Source: Reinekea blandensis MED297 | GTDB lineage: Bacteria > Pseudomonadota > Gammaproteobacteria > Pseudomonadales > Natronospirillaceae | Direction: 5' to 3' | Assembly (NCBI RefSeq): GCF_000153185.1 | Contig: NZ_CH724150.1 | Coordinates: 287,673 to 351,672, forward strand | DNA length: 64,000 nt | Shown: piece by piece, positions 8,114 to 16,927 of the stretch | How the letters are laid out: every line of letters begins with the position of its first letter | How positions within the stretch are numbered: position 1 is the stretch's first letter | Program-made: the position numbers and the translations under genes | The notes under the pieces: model-generated | Seen by the model: only the letters and a program-made list of their open reading frames with translations | Databases searched by the model: none | What the model was told of the DNA's origin: nothing

Positions 8114-8845
8114 TTGCTATTGGGGAAAAGGCGTGATCATATTGCCGCTATGGTCTCGAATGTGCAACGTACCCGATTTCAGCCTCACCTGATTTTACCG
8201 GAAAACAAAGTCGGCAGAGATTTTATTGTCTCAGACTTGCACGGCCATCGTGCCCAGCTCGATCAGGCATTGCAGGACGTCGACTTTTCAGAGGCTCACG
8301 ATCGGCTGATCAGCGTTGGCGATCTGATTGATCGTGGGCCGGACAGCGCCGGCTGTCTTTCTCTGCTGGAAGAACCCTGGTTTTGGGCGGTGCGGGGGAA
8401 CCATGAGCAAATGCTCATCGAAACGGTCAATCAACAAACCGATGCACTCTGGAGTCGCTGGCTGTTAAACGGCGGCAGCTGGGTTTTGAATCACCCGGAC
8501 GTCGCACAACAGGATTGGGCCGATACTCTGCAGTACCTGCCGTTGACCATTACCCTGCCTTGTCAGGATTACACGGTCGGCATTTGCCACGCAGAGTATA
8601 CCGGTGAACACTGGGGTGAGCGTTATGATGCTGAGGATGAAGCCATCATCGAATGGCTCTGGGGCCGTACCCGACTAAAACGCAACAACCGACAACCGGT
8701 GAAAGGCGTTGATTGGGTGTTTTCTGGCCATACCATCGTAGATAAACCCCAACAGCTTGGTAATTCGGTTTTCATCGAACGAGGCGCCTACCTGGATAAC
8801 CCCATCACCCTGATTGATCTGCAACAGTGGCTGGTCGAAAACTGA
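8114..8845 (+). CDS. PrpA/lambda-type serine/threonine protein phosphatase
   Basis: Metallophosphoesterase of 243 aa. The dinuclear-metal motifs are all present: SDLHGH, GDLIDRGPDS, RGNHEQ, then ICHAEY and SGHTIVD. This is the bacteriophage-lambda/PrpA phosphatase pattern, and the protein has no signal peptide. The start is uncertain. TTG at 8114 has TAAGG at 6-base spacing, while ATG at 8150 (residue 13) has no close ribosome site. The first metal motif begins about 40 residues in, so either start gives a full domain. Substrates are unknown. E. coli PrpA and PrpB act on phosphoproteins linked to heat shock. Confidence 0.85.
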   Translation: MLLGKRRDHIAAMVSNVQRTRFQPHLILPENKVGRDFIVSDLHGHRAQLDQALQDVDFSEAHDRLISVGDLIDRGPDSAGCLSLLEEPWFWAVRGNHEQMLIETVNQQTDALWSRWLLNGGSWVLNHPDVAQQDWADTLQYLPLTITLPCQDYTVGICHAEYTGEHWGERYDAEDEAIIEWLWGRTRLKRNNRQPVKGVDWVFSGHTIVDKPQQLGNSVFIERGAYLDNPITLIDLQQWLVEN

Positions 8846-8928
8846 TTCCGGTGTTCTCATAAACGGCAATAAGCCGTCAAACCCCATGCAAAGCCATCAT
8901 GCCCAAGGTAAACTTTCCGCACATCGAT

Positions 8929-8941
8929 GTGACAATGTCAT
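8929..8941. promoter_or_regulatory. matS-like site
   Basis: GTGACAATGTCAT matches the E. coli MatP site GTGACRNYGTCAC at 12 of 13 positions, in the intergenic region just before the recombinase start. About 0.4 such one-mismatch matches are expected by chance in 64 kb (simple equal-base estimate), so the match is only suggestive. Interest comes from the MatP-like gene 3 kb away. Confidence 0.3.
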
Positions 8942-8953
8942 TGGGAACCGGAA

Positions 8954-10207
8954 TTGAGCAAACATACGCTACAACCGATATTTGATAACCTGAATGAGTT
9001 CGAAAACCCATTTCGATATCCGTTTCAGGTCTCTGATGACATTTTAAAACTCTCCGACGTCTCGAAGACCGCCTTACAACAGGACGCGACCCGATCTGCT
9101 CAGTTTCTGTACACTTATCGGGGCAGCCCGGACACCTTTGCGTCTTATCGACGGGAAATTGAACGCTTCCTGCAATGGTGCTGGTTCGTTGAAGGTTTGT
9201 CACTCGACCAGGTTCGTCGTCAGCATATCGAAGCCTTTGTGCATTTTTGCCAATCACCACCAAAACACTGGATTGGCACTAAGAGCGTCCAACGTTTCCT
9301 GAACTCCGGTGGTCAGCGGGTTGTGAATCCACAATGGCGCCCCTTTGTGGCCAAAGTGACCAAGCGAGCCAGAAAAGCCGGAGAAACCGCCGACGCGAAA
9401 AACTATGAGCTGTCGCAATCCGGTTTGCAGGCCATCTTTTCAGTGCTCAGTACCTACTTTAATTTTTTGATTCAGGAAGATCATGTTGCCCTGAACCCGG
9501 TTGCTCAAATCCGCCAAAAAGGCAAGTTTCTTCGTAAGCGTCAGGGTGCTGACACAATTCGCCGGCTGTCTGAAGCTCAATGGCATGAGGTGCTCAATGC
9601 CATCCAAGCAGTACTTGATGAAGACCCGGCCAAATGGGAACGGGCGTTGTTTATTGTCAGCTGTCTGTTTGGGTTGTATTTACGGATCTCTGAACTTGCG
9701 GAATCCGAACGCTGGCAACCGTCCATGTCCGATTTCTGGAAAGATTCACACGACAACTGGTGGTTTACGACGGTCGGTAAAGGCAACAAAGAACGCGATA
9801 TTTCGGTGTCAGACGATATGTTGGTCGCGCTCCGACGATTTCGTCAGTTTCTGGGCTTAAGCTCGCTCCCGCTACCAGGGGAACATACTCCGCTGATTCC
9901 AAAGGTTCGGGGCAAGGGAGGCATTGCAAGCACGCGGCAGATTCGCTTTATCGTTCAGGAATGTTTCGACCTGGCGACAGACCGGTTACGAGCGCAGGGT
10001 GAAACGGAAGAAGCCGCGGCCCTTGAAACCGCGACCGTTCACTGGCTCCGCCATACGGGCATTTCAGAAGACGTTAAGTTTCGTCCGCGTGAACACGTCC
10101 GGGATGACGCCGGTCATGGCTCCAGCGCCATCACCGACCGTTATATTGATGTCGAGCGACAGGCCCGACATGCCAGCGCTCGGAGCAAGAAGATCAACCC
10201 GGCGTAA
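8954..10207 (+). CDS. Solitary tyrosine recombinase (phage-integrase family)
   Basis: Site-specific recombinase of 417 aa with an N-terminal SAM-like core-binding region (about 50-170) and a C-terminal catalytic domain. The catalytic set is complete: Arg244 (LYLRISEL), a Lys in GKGNKER, His363 and Arg366 (HWLRH), His388 (GH) and the nucleophile Tyr397 (RYID). The start is TTG at 8954. A stop codon lies 24 bases upstream in frame and there is no early ATG. It is longer than XerC/D (about 300 aa). I see no phage genes, excisionase or repeats that would mark an integrated element. Its 3' end overlaps the converging gor gene by 14 bases, so it looks resident rather than freshly inserted. Confidence 0.85.
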   Translation: MSKHTLQPIFDNLNEFENPFRYPFQVSDDILKLSDVSKTALQQDATRSAQFLYTYRGSPDTFASYRREIERFLQWCWFVEGLSLDQVRRQHIEAFVHFCQSPPKHWIGTKSVQRFLNSGGQRVVNPQWRPFVAKVTKRARKAGETADAKNYELSQSGLQAIFSVLSTYFNFLIQEDHVALNPVAQIRQKGKFLRKRQGADTIRRLSEAQWHEVLNAIQAVLDEDPAKWERALFIVSCLFGLYLRISELAESERWQPSMSDFWKDSHDNWWFTTVGKGNKERDISVSDDMLVALRRFRQFLGLSSLPLPGEHTPLIPKVRGKGGIASTRQIRFIVQECFDLATDRLRAQGETEEAAALETATVHWLRHTGISEDVKFRPREHVRDDAGHGSSAITDRYIDVERQARHASARSKKINPA

Positions 10208-11576
10208 CGCTGCGCCCTACCCGGCGACTGACCTCGCGCATGGTCACAAACTCTTCCGCGGCCGTCGGATGAATTCCGATCGTTCGGTCAAAGTCCGCTT
10301 TGGTAGCACCGGCATTCATGGCCACGCCAATCCCCTGGATGATTTCGCCGGCATCCTGCCCAACCATATGACAGCCAATCACCCGATCCGTCGATGCATC
10401 GACCAATAGCTTCATGTACATGCGCTCGGCGCTGCCGGACAGGGTGTTTTTCATTGGCCGGAACTGGCTTTCGTAGACGTCGACGGCATCGTAAGCCTCA
10501 ATAGCCTGCTCTTCCGTGACCCCGACGGTTCCGATGTTTGGCTGACAGAAAACGGCCGTTGGAATCAGATCATAATTGACCTTCTTCGGTGCGTTGCCAA
10601 AAAGAAACTCAGACAGGTACATGCCTTCTGCCAGTGCAACCGGCGTCAGCTGAACCCGACCAATGACATCACCAATGGCGTAAATGTGACTGACATTGGT
10701 TTGATAATGCTCGTTCACATCCAGATTGCCGTGATGGGCCACCTCAACACCAGCGGCGGCGAGATTCAGCGGTTCAACTAGCGCTTTGCGTCCGGTGGCG
10801 TTGATGACTTCATCGACCTCCATCTGTTCGCCATCATTGAAAAAGACCTGCAGGCGACCGCTGTCCAGTTTTTCGATGCGTTCGATGGTGCAATGGTAAT
10901 GCAGATGAATACCTGACTGCTTCAGCTCGCCGGACACAAAATGCCGTACGGCCTGATCAAAACCCCGCAACACCGGTTCGCCACGATAAACCAGATGGGT
11001 ATTGGCACCGAGCCCGTTCAAAATACCGGCAAACTCGACGGCAATATAGCCGCCACCCACGACGATCACGTCTTTCGGAAAAGTTTCCATGTAGAAAAAC
11101 TCATTCGACGTCAGCGTGTGTTCGTGCCCGGGAATTTTCGCTTTTACCGGCCAACTGCCCGTGGCAATAAGAATGTTTTCTGCTGAATACACCTCAGACC
11201 CGACTTTAACTTCGTGAGGTGACACAAACTCGCCTTCGCCGGTTATGATATCGACGCCGGCGTTTTCCAGCATCCGCTGATAGACGCCGTTTAAGCGCTG
11301 AATTTCCTGCGTTTTGTTGTCCCGCAACGTTACCCAATCAAATCGCGGTATTTCGTCTACCGTGTAGCCATAACCAACCGAATCCCGAAAAGCATGTGCG
11401 AACTCAGAGGCATAAACAAACAGTTTTTTGGGGACACAACCGACATTGACACAGGTGCCGCCGAGATAACGGGACTCAATGACCGCGACTTTAGCACCCT
11501 TTTGAGCAGACATGCGGGCGGCTCGGACACCGCCGGACCCGGCGCCGATCACCAGCAAATCGTAATCGTATTTCAT
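10194..11576 (-). CDS. gor: Glutathione-disulfide reductase
   Basis: FAD-dependent, NADPH-using reductase (460 aa) that keeps glutathione reduced in the cytosol. The FAD-binding loop VIGAGSGGVRAAR is followed by the redox-active disulfide GGTCVNVGC with Cys42 and Cys47, the same spacing and numbering as in E. coli Gor. A second Rossmann motif (VVGGGYIAVEFAG) and the C-terminal His-Glu motif (GIHPTAAEE) complete the enzyme. ATG 11576 is chosen over a longer upstream reading because it has AAGGA at 7-base spacing and matches the family N-terminus. The 3' end overlaps the recombinase gene tail-to-tail. Confidence 0.95.
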   Translation of the reverse strand: MKYDYDLLVIGAGSGGVRAARMSAQKGAKVAVIESRYLGGTCVNVGCVPKKLFVYASEFAHAFRDSVGYGYTVDEIPRFDWVTLRDNKTQEIQRLNGVYQRMLENAGVDIITGEGEFVSPHEVKVGSEVYSAENILIATGSWPVKAKIPGHEHTLTSNEFFYMETFPKDVIVVGGGYIAVEFAGILNGLGANTHLVYRGEPVLRGFDQAVRHFVSGELKQSGIHLHYHCTIERIEKLDSGRLQVFFNDGEQMEVDEVINATGRKALVEPLNLAAAGVEVAHHGNLDVNEHYQTNVSHIYAIGDVIGRVQLTPVALAEGMYLSEFLFGNAPKKVNYDLIPTAVFCQPNIGTVGVTEEQAIEAYDAVDVYESQFRPMKNTLSGSAERMYMKLLVDASTDRVIGCHMVGQDAGEIIQGIGVAMNAGATKADFDRTIGIHPTAAEEFVTMREVSRRVGRSVTPG

Positions 11577-11613
11577 GGAACAATCCTTAGATTGGTATTT
11601 TGAATAAGCGTGA

Positions 11614-11632
11614 GGAGACCACAAAGGTCTCC
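11614..11632. other. Short hairpin in the gor upstream region
   Basis: GGAGACC and GGTCTCC form a 7-bp stem with a 5-base loop, between the GNAT gene end and the gor start. No T-run follows on either strand, so it is not a classical terminator. Confidence 0.3.
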
Positions 11633-11683
11633 GATTGCTGTCTTAGATGAGGGGTATTGCCAGAAGTTCAATGCAAAACGAAA

Positions 11684-12343
11684 TCAGGCAGCCCGATCGA
11701 CATACCCGGGGTTGGGTCGGAACAAAACAAACTCCTGAATGGGTCCTAACGGTAACTCGGTATAAACTTCGTATCCGAGCGACTTATAAAATTCTAAGTA
11801 CCGATTGTTACCCGTGTCCAGGAACAGGCCGATGGAGTTTTGATCTTTGTCCGTCAGATCATGAATGGTTTCCAGTAGTCGTTTACCCAACCCCTGCTTT
11901 TGAAAATCCGGATGGATACCGATAAGGCTGACCATACGATGGTTTTTCGCCGGCAGGCTTTCCTGAACTTCGTTGAAATACTGCACAAAACGGCGGGTAC
12001 CTTCAAAGCCCGTGGTCAGCACCATCTTCATGCGCCATAGCAGTTGCCGGGAAATATCCATTTTCAGTTCGAGGTCACTGAAGAAGGCCACGCCCAGTAA
12101 ACGCTCTTCTTTTTTGTGCATGACGCCAAACACAAACTCACCACGGTCGAAGTGCAAGCGGATCAACTCGCGAATGGTCGCGCGGATCCGCTGCTTATAC
12201 CCTGGGCGATGCGAATCCAGAAGATATTTGAAAGTCGGTTCATCCCGGTAAGAATGATATAGCAATGAGCGGGCCTGGCGGCTATATCGCTCGTCAATTC
12301 TGACCACTTCGACGTCGTTTAGGTCTATCTGAGGTTTCGACAT
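11684..12343 (-). CDS. GNAT-family N-acetyltransferase
   Basis: A 219-aa protein with the GNAT fold. The acetyl-CoA-binding motif A reads VSLIGIHPDFQKQGLGKRLL (about 150-170), followed by LFLDTGNNRYLEFYKSLGYE, the usual motif B. The region ahead (about 20-130) resembles GNAT proteins with an extended N-terminal half. ATG 12343 is preferred because AGGA lies 6 bases upstream. The longer reading adds 12 poorly supported residues. The acceptor substrate is unknown and neighbours give no clear hint. It runs in the same direction as gor with a 107-base gap. Confidence 0.8.
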   Translation of the reverse strand: MSKPQIDLNDVEVVRIDERYSRQARSLLYHSYRDEPTFKYLLDSHRPGYKQRIRATIRELIRLHFDRGEFVFGVMHKKEERLLGVAFFSDLELKMDISRQLLWRMKMVLTTGFEGTRRFVQYFNEVQESLPAKNHRMVSLIGIHPDFQKQGLGKRLLETIHDLTDKDQNSIGLFLDTGNNRYLEFYKSLGYEVYTELPLGPIQEFVLFRPNPGYVDRAA

Positions 12344-12511
12344 GAGGATCCTATTTATTGTTGTTTTCCATGGATTCAAATATGGCTGATTATCCTGGTT
12401 TTGCCAAGTCAGCCGATTAGCCTGAGTCTGACGCTGACGCGCCGCAAAGTGCGAATGGAAAGCCCGATCTTAGCTAAGAAACCAGACCAGCCTCTGATTC
12501 AGAACTCTCCC

Positions 12512-13000
12512 TTAGCCACCAACACCAAAGGTTACCCGGACATTCACAAAGCCAGGATTCGGTCGGTCATCCAGCGCCAGCTCCGTGTGCCCGATACCCA
12601 TATTTTCCAGTCCGCCCAACCACTGTACCACAGAGGGGTAGCGAGCATCATCGAGCCAGACCCGGAGCAGTTCACCGTCTGGCTCAAAGCGCTGAATTTC
12701 GATGCCGTAGCGAGCTGCCTGGCGTCGGATTTCAGAGTTCATAATACTGGGGTTCAGTTCAGTGGCCCCACCGGTGACGGCCATGGCTTGGGGCGCTAAG
12801 GCTGTCAGCTCCTGGAGCGTTTGTTGCGCATTGGCCAGCTCTCGCTGTAAGTCTTGTCGCCAACTGGCCAGCGGAACGATCAATCCAAACACGATGATGG
12901 CAATGAGCAGTGAAATGCCAAGTAAGCGGGCTGCTTGTTGATCCCGACGGCTGAGTGACAACCACTTTTCCCGCAATGGTTCCAGATAGGTTTCAAACAT
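12512..13000 (-). CDS. gspM: Type II secretion system protein GspM
   Basis: Inner-membrane assembly-platform protein of 162 aa. It has a short cytoplasmic N-terminus, one membrane helix (about 25-45: LLGISLLIAIIVFGLIV), a coiled segment with repeated Gln/Leu, and a ferredoxin-like periplasmic domain. GspM partners GspL, whose gene overlaps it by one base at 13000. It is the last gsp gene here: neither gspN nor gspO follows, only 168 bases of apparently non-coding sequence before the GNAT gene. Confidence 0.88.
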   Translation of the reverse strand: MFETYLEPLREKWLSLSRRDQQAARLLGISLLIAIIVFGLIVPLASWRQDLQRELANAQQTLQELTALAPQAMAVTGGATELNPSIMNSEIRRQAARYGIEIQRFEPDGELLRVWLDDARYPSVVQWLGGLENMGIGHTELALDDRPNPGFVNVRVTFGVGG

Positions 13001-14256
13001 CAGGCATCTCCTCCTAAAACCGTCTTAAACTGTGCCCGGAAACGGTCCGATTCCTGATTGGCAGAGTACTCAACCTGATACCCCTGTTGAGCCAATGTGT
13101 TCTTAAGCGCTTCAAACTGGCTGTATGCATCCCCATCCGTTCCGACCGGTTTCGCCAAGGTAAAAAAGGCTTCGCTGCGATCAGCATTGTAGCGGAAGTC
13201 TTCGAGCATGAAGGACTCCGGCACATTGCTGATATCGCGCAGTATGGTCAGAGCATTAGCATCCGTTTCGGAAGCCCCGCTGCCCGCGGTAGCGACCCTG
13301 GTACGCATTTCCCGCACCATTAAGGGTCTTTGAATCCGTTTATTCTGGCCGAAGACCTGCAAAAAGACGTCCTCGCTGGCCTGCCAGGTCTGGTCAATTT
13401 TTTCGGCAGTACGTTGGTTTTCGAAGACGGTCAAGGTTGTCCAAAGCGCAATCACGGCGACAGAGGCAACCAGTGCCGGTAACCATTGCTGGTAGTTCGG
13501 CCGCCCCTGATTTTGGCTGAAAGGCCCGGTCATTAGATTGCCGATGGGTTGTCTTTGTTCGGCTTGATCGTGCCAATCAACCAGATGTCGCGTTGGTTGA
13601 ACCTGCCAGTTAACCACATATCCGGTAGCTTCGAACTCCGTTGCCAGCGCCTTCGCGGAACCCTCTGCAGACTCGCTGATGAGTTTGATTCGCGCATCGT
13701 CAGGCAGTTGCTGTTGTTCGGCCCATAGCTCAAACCATTGTGCGAAGCCTTTGGCATGTACATCAAAAACGGTGTTACGGGCACTGACAGTGACGGTTTC
13801 ATTGTGCACCAGAAGCAGAAGATCATCTGTCTGATCATCCGGCACAATAAAGGATTGAGCGTTGTAAGCTTCGATAACCTGAAACTGGGCAGATTTCAGG
13901 GTGCCCAGGATCAGCGACAGCCGGTTCAGATCGGTGGCTTCAATTGTTGCCTTGCCCTGAACGGGTTTTTGCTTAAGTACCAAATGAACCGTATCGATGT
14001 CTTGAGCCAAATACTCTTCAGCGGCGAAACGCAACATCGTAAGGCTAACCCGTCGGGATTTTGCCGGTAACGAGACATCCACGGTCGAGAACCACTGTGG
14101 TGGTAAAAATAACCGGGTCAGGCAGACATCCAGATTGCGCTCCTGTTTTTGATCGCTCAAATCTTCAAGGGTGCCAGAATATCGATCGGAATCGCCGGCC
14201 CAGTACCACTCCAGTTGATCAACAGCACGCCAGTAAAGGCTCAGTTGAATGCTCAT
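13000..14256 (-). CDS. gspL: Type II secretion system protein GspL
   Basis: Assembly-platform protein of 418 aa that anchors the GspE ATPase to the inner membrane. The actin-like cytoplasmic domain (about 1-255) includes LFLPPQWFSTVDVSLPAKSR, one membrane helix follows (about 258-278: PALVASVAVIALWTTLTV), and the periplasmic part ends in a ferredoxin-like domain. The ATG is 11 bases downstream of the gspK stop and the end abuts gspM, consistent with a tightly coupled operon. Confidence 0.9.
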   Translation of the reverse strand: MSIQLSLYWRAVDQLEWYWAGDSDRYSGTLEDLSDQKQERNLDVCLTRLFLPPQWFSTVDVSLPAKSRRVSLTMLRFAAEEYLAQDIDTVHLVLKQKPVQGKATIEATDLNRLSLILGTLKSAQFQVIEAYNAQSFIVPDDQTDDLLLLVHNETVTVSARNTVFDVHAKGFAQWFELWAEQQQLPDDARIKLISESAEGSAKALATEFEATGYVVNWQVQPTRHLVDWHDQAEQRQPIGNLMTGPFSQNQGRPNYQQWLPALVASVAVIALWTTLTVFENQRTAEKIDQTWQASEDVFLQVFGQNKRIQRPLMVREMRTRVATAGSGASETDANALTILRDISNVPESFMLEDFRYNADRSEAFFTLAKPVGTDGDAYSQFEALKNTLAQQGYQVEYSANQESDRFRAQFKTVLGGDA

Positions 14257-14267
14257 TCAATCTCCAT

Positions 14268-15299
14268 TTAAAACTCACCCGCCGGATCATCGCTCGACGT
14301 AGCATCGTTATTGTTCCCAGGGTTCGCTGCAGATGCCGCGGCCTTAACCGGATCACCAGGCAGTTGGTTGGCTTCGGTAGCAGACCGATCCCGAAGCGTC
14401 ACCGTCAGACCGCCATCCGCATCCCGATGAATAACGGACCGCTGTGACAGCGTGTCTTCACCCAGGGTAATTTCAGTATAAAGCTCAAACCAATCGGAGG
14501 TAACGCTCAATTCTGAGAGATAGATTCCAGATTGCTCATTTTCTTTAAACACATCCTGATTTAAAAAATCAGTGACCGCATCAAAGCCCTCCTCGCCCCG
14601 ATCGGTCACGGCTTTAGCCGCAATATCCTGTCCGATATATCCGGCGATGGTCTGAATAACTTCCGAGGGCGCCGTATTAATGTTCAGTGCCGAGTCCGCT
14701 GGCAACGCAGAGACCCAGGGTGACAGCAAATCGAATTGTTCCTGATCCACACTCTTCAGTAACAGCAACTCGGTCACATCGGCCATGGCGGTATATGACG
14801 GAGCGTAACTCGGCTGTTCATCGGCATAAAAGTAGTCGGCCCCCGTGTCAGCATCGAACCACTGATACAACTCTTGAGCGATGCTCTCATCCGCGCCGAT
14901 TAAGAGCAGCAACTTATCAAAAGCTTGTAATGCTCCGGAACGGTACTCACTGTCCATCGACAGCCAGTTCAGGTTGAAGCGACCCTGAAGGTCATTAATT
15001 TCAACTGCAACCAAGCCGCCTTCATCCAGAGGAAAAACAGCTTCCGTGGTGTTCCACAGCTCGTACAGATGGTCGGTACTGCTGGATTGGGCATCCAAGC
15101 TTAACCCAACTTCCGCGATAGCCTCCGCACTTTCAGCATAAGCCTGTGCCTGAGAAAGAAACAACACATGTCGGGTTCGTTCGACCTGAATGCGCTGTTG
15201 ATATTGCACCTGAGCGACAATGACCATCAGAATGGCAAATACAAACATCACTTGCAGCAGTACATAACCCTGTTCATTAGCCGGCATCCGATTCTTCAT
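14268..15299 (-). CDS. gspK: Type II secretion minor pseudopilin GspK
   Basis: The large minor pseudopilin (343 aa) that caps the pseudopilus tip with GspI and GspJ. The N-terminal prepilin-like segment (NEQGYVLLQVMFVFAILMVI) has a Gly before Tyr at the cleavage point instead of the usual Gly-Phe, and no Glu at +5 as is normal for GspK. The helical insertion domain contains DLQGRFNLN and WFDADTGADYFYADEQPSYA, typical of the calcium-binding family. It overlaps gspJ by 4 bases. The Ser/Asn/Asp-rich C-terminus looks disordered. Confidence 0.9.
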   Translation of the reverse strand: MKNRMPANEQGYVLLQVMFVFAILMVIVAQVQYQQRIQVERTRHVLFLSQAQAYAESAEAIAEVGLSLDAQSSSTDHLYELWNTTEAVFPLDEGGLVAVEINDLQGRFNLNWLSMDSEYRSGALQAFDKLLLLIGADESIAQELYQWFDADTGADYFYADEQPSYAPSYTAMADVTELLLLKSVDQEQFDLLSPWVSALPADSALNINTAPSEVIQTIAGYIGQDIAAKAVTDRGEEGFDAVTDFLNQDVFKENEQSGIYLSELSVTSDWFELYTEITLGEDTLSQRSVIHRDADGGLTVTLRDRSATEANQLPGDPVKAAASAANPGNNNDATSSDDPAGEF

Positions 15300-16003
15300 T
15301 GGCCCGCTCCTTCAGGAACAACGACTTCAGACGGAACCTGGATTAACCGGCGGTAGGTGCCGCCATCAGATAATGAAATGTCAAACTGAACGCCCTGCAA
15401 AACCGTTTCTTTTACGCCGCTGGAAGGATTCAACGTCGGTGGTTCATCGCGGAACTCTTGTTCAGACGTTGTCGGATTTAAGTGAAGAAACTGCCATTCT
15501 ACACTTTCAACCTGTGTCATCAGCACTTGGTGCTGCCAGGAGAGATAGCCGTCGTCATCCAGATGAACCCGGTAACTACGTACTAGGCATCCGCTTTGTT
15601 CGTCGGCGACCGCATCGTCTTCGGCCCAGGGACAGACCTCACTGCCCGGTTCGGCAAGTCGGTAATGAACCCGTTGTAAAGACGAACGCTCCATGGCCAG
15701 AAAAGGACTTTGAGCCCAACCGGCGCGGGTTAAAAAAAGCCCATTGTAGTCAAGGTGAACAGCGTCTTCGTAATCACCGAACGGATCACGGACCGACCGG
15801 TAAGGTGCCACCTGTATCAGATCTTGCTCAATGACGCGGATGGCCCGGTTCAGAGATGCAAACCTTAGAGACTGTTCTTCCACCACATCTTTCGCACCGA
15901 TGCTGGTATTAAACAACGTCAGAGTGCCCACAGATATCAATGCGGCGATGGCTAATGACAGTAACAGCTCAATGAGGGTAAACCCGGAGTTCAACCTGAT
16001 CAT
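15296..16003 (-). CDS. gspJ: Type II secretion minor pseudopilin GspJ
   Basis: Minor pseudopilin of 235 aa with a type IV prepilin leader (SGFTLIELLLSLAIAALISV: cleavage after Gly, Glu at +5 of the mature protein). The globular C-terminal domain contains the family-typical DLIQVAPYRSVRDPFGD. It overlaps both gspI and gspK by 4 bases. In characterised systems GspJ joins GspI and GspK in the quasi-helical tip complex. Confidence 0.9.
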   Translation of the reverse strand: MIRLNSGFTLIELLLSLAIAALISVGTLTLFNTSIGAKDVVEEQSLRFASLNRAIRVIEQDLIQVAPYRSVRDPFGDYEDAVHLDYNGLFLTRAGWAQSPFLAMERSSLQRVHYRLAEPGSEVCPWAEDDAVADEQSGCLVRSYRVHLDDDGYLSWQHQVLMTQVESVEWQFLHLNPTTSEQEFRDEPPTLNPSSGVKETVLQGVQFDISLSDGGTYRRLIQVPSEVVVPEGAGQ

Positions 16004-16380
16004 TGCGGTGCCTCGCCAATAACGGCGCGCAAAACGTCCGCAACCTGTTCCTCGCCATCCGGACGCGCATGGAGCTCAACATGGCGTAAAAATCCGCCAA
16101 TGACGTCCATTTCGACATTACGAATCACAATATCCACTTCCCAGTTTCGCTCGTTGAACGTCACTTCTCGAGTGGATTCACCCGCGTTGGGTAAGGCATC
16201 TTCAAGACGAATGCGAGCTAACTCGTTTTGGTTAACCCATCGGGCCTGTGTCTGCTCTTCGATCTGCCGTGCTGACGTCAGCGCCTGTACATTAGCTAAC
16301 GCAATGGTTGCAGCCGTTAGCCCGAAAATAACCAAAGCGATCATGACTTCTATCAGGGTAAATCCGCGATCAGCGTTCAT
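16000..16380 (-). CDS. gspI: Type II secretion minor pseudopilin GspI
   Basis: Minor pseudopilin of 126 aa with the prepilin leader RGFTLIEVMIALVIFGLTAA and the short beta-rich domain of the family (NERNWEVDIVIRNVEMDVIGG). The start could be ATG 16380 or GTG 16383, because both fit the AAGG upstream. ATG is used here. It begins inside the last codons of gspH and overlaps gspJ by 4 bases. Confidence 0.9.
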   Translation of the reverse strand: MNADRGFTLIEVMIALVIFGLTAATIALANVQALTSARQIEEQTQARWVNQNELARIRLEDALPNAGESTREVTFNERNWEVDIVIRNVEMDVIGGFLRHVELHARPDGEEQVADVLRAVIGEAPQ

Positions 16381-16927
16381 CACGGGCCACCTTCAGGCGA
16401 TTGTAACCATCACCCACGACCGTAATCTGTTGCTCTCGGTCGGCTTCGTGGCTCATAAACAGGGTGAATGAAGGTTGGTATTCTTCGCTGGGTAATAAAA
16501 TGATATGAGGCGACAAGTCCAGAGGATCTTCGGGTATTTCTGACTCTAGCGGAATCCAATCCCGACTCTGGTTATCCAGCAGCAGTTCCACCGTCACGTC
16601 GTCGCCAACCGGAATTGTCCACGTGGACTCCTGCTCCCACATGAAATCATTTTCTCCTAAGTTTGGATCGCCTTCCCGCCAGCTGAGAGCGGCGATATCG
16701 TGCTCAGTGATGTAGAGCCCGACTTCCTGGCCACTTAATAGCGCACGATCCAACTGTTGACCAAACCAGAACTCGAAGGCATGTCCTTGTTTTTCAACGT
16801 CATCGAGAGGGTTTTCAGAGACCGTTAATAAGCGCACAGTGGCCGCTCCGATGGCGATGATGAGCACCACAATCATGACCTCGAGCAGGGAAAACCCACT
16901 CTGTTTGTGGCGATGGTGCGCAGTCAT
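16370..16927 (-). CDS. gspH: Type II secretion minor pseudopilin GspH
   Basis: Minor pseudopilin of 185 aa. The leader SGFSLLEVMIVVLIIAIGAA has the Gly-Phe cleavage site and the Glu at +5. The C-terminal domain carries the FEFWFGQQLDRALLSGQEVG segment common to GspH. It overlaps gspG by one base and gspI by about 11. It links the major GspG pseudopilus to the tip complex. Confidence 0.9.
   Translation of the reverse strand: MTAHHRHKQSGFSLLEVMIVVLIIAIGAATVRLLTVSENPLDDVEKQGHAFEFWFGQQLDRALLSGQEVGLYITEHDIAALSWREGDPNLGENDFMWEQESTWTIPVGDDVTVELLLDNQSRDWIPLESEIPEDPLDLSPHIILLPSEEYQPSFTLFMSHEADREQQITVVGDGYNRLKVARDER

Noticed and set aside
8954..10207. Recombinase as evidence of an integrated phage or integron
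   Set aside because: There are no phage genes, attC-like repeats, tRNA insertion site or cargo genes nearby.
11614..11632. Hairpin upstream of gor as a terminator
   Set aside because: The 7-bp stem has no T-run on either strand.
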